Part shown: positions 5,384 through 5,608 of the stretch, one piece after another | Layout: each line of letters begins with the position of its first letter | How positions within the stretch are numbered: the stretch's first letter is position 1 | Source of the DNA: Chloroflexota bacterium | GTDB taxonomy: Bacteria > Chloroflexota > Dehalococcoidia > SM23-28-2 > RBG-16-64-32 | Length of the DNA: 5,608 nt | NCBI GenBank assembly: GCA_022560365.1 | Contig: JADFTG010000101.1 | Coordinates: forward strand, 1-5,608 | Reading direction: 5' to 3' | Made by a program: the position numbers and the translations under genes | The notes under the pieces: generated by a model | Databases searched by the model: none | Told to the model about the DNA's origin: nothing | The model's input: the letters and a program-made list of their open reading frames with translations, nothing else

Positions 5384-5608
5384 AAGGGGCATTTCAGGGC
5401 ACACCCGTGCGAAGGCGCCGGCTGTTACGGGAGCTATTCGATGAGACCCCAATATACACCCGTTACAGATATAGCGCACCGGACGTGGCGGCGAGCTTCC
5501 TTACGCCCACATCAATCCTTTGACCTTCCTGGACCCGGAAGGCAAATTGAACATCTTGCCGCTATTCGTTAACTGTTATGGTGAAGAAGCGGGTGAGGGG
5601 CACCCGCC
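5384..5608. other. More AT-rich stretch upstream of the transporter, no firm gene
   Basis: This 225-base right end has no RNA gene or full-length coding region that I can support. It should hold the promoter for the leftward transporter. Minus-strand TATATT (5451-5456) and TATATC (5468-5473) resemble -10 boxes, but no convincing -35 is spaced 16-18 bases away. A near-inverted repeat is present: TGTTACGGG (5423-5431) and CCCGTTACA (5459-5467), 8 of 9 pairing with a 27-base loop. ACACCCGT occurs twice (5401-5408, 5456-5463). None of these is strong alone. Confidence 0.35.
5475..5608 (+). CDS. Possible gene fragment running off the right edge
   Basis: A plus-strand frame is open from just after a TAG (5472-5474) to the window end. 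It reads GELPYAHINPLTFLDPEG, then KLNILPLFVNCYGEEAGEGH. The residue mix looks protein-like. However, 45 open codons are not significant, there is no ATG or ribosome site, and only TTG codons could serve as starts. It may be a decayed or joined gene piece, or chance. I recognise no family. Confidence 0.18.

Noticed and set aside
5072..5572. Plus-strand 166-residue open frame over the transporter start
   Set aside because: It lies antisense to clear transmembrane helices and has no ribosome site or family features.
4529..5591. GTGAAGAAGCG repeated at 4529-4539 and 5581-5591
   Set aside because: An 11-base match with unrelated flanks 1 kb apart is weak evidence for a repeat or attachment site.

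Overview
The window is GC-rich bacterial DNA made of several gene pieces, and at least two of its joins look unnatural. The best-preserved part, about 785-4260, holds the 3' part of a beta-ketoacyl-ACP synthase gene, a complete UDP-glucose 4-epimerase gene, and a leftward pair: a secreted metzincin-type protease with a Pro/Thr linker and two dockerin-like repeats, preceded by a small uncharacterised protein. Secreted proteins with repeats of the WGDxxCSxxxxPIDSLxxLRxDAGL kind are, to my knowledge, frequent in Chloroflexota (Dehalococcoidia and relatives). I therefore favour an uncultured member of that group for this part, as an inference only. The outer parts may come from other organisms.

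Layout. 2-802 (+): an open-ended D-3-phosphoglycerate dehydrogenase (SerA-type) segment, cut off at the start of its ACT domain. 785-1735 (+): a ketosynthase (FabF-type) lacking its first ~100 residues, joined in frame to SerA at a shared DRVGVL peptide. 1749-2726 (+): galE, 13 bases after the fabF stop. 2733-3878 (-): the secreted protease, convergent with galE with only 6 bases between stops. 3875-~4375 (-): a small beta-rich protein that overlaps the protease start by ATGA and lacks a recognisable start or signal peptide. ~4376-4570: a short piece with very high third-position GC that I cannot assign. ~4570-5367 (-): an EamA/DMT-family transporter of clearly lower GC, missing its normal C-terminus. 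5384-5608: a more AT-rich stretch upstream of the transporter with no firm gene, only a possible gene fragment running off the right edge.

How they work together: fabF (fatty-acid elongation) and galE (nucleotide-sugar interconversion for envelope glycans) are plausibly co-transcribed. The leftward pair looks like a translationally coupled unit for extracytoplasmic proteins. SerA (serine synthesis) and the transporter show no functional tie to the rest. Their borders coincide with broken proteins and, on the right, a composition step. I read the window as a metagenomic or single-cell (MDA) contig with chimeric joins rather than a new multi-enzyme system. The most biologically interesting item is the protease with its cysteine-paired dockerin-like repeats and its coupled partner.
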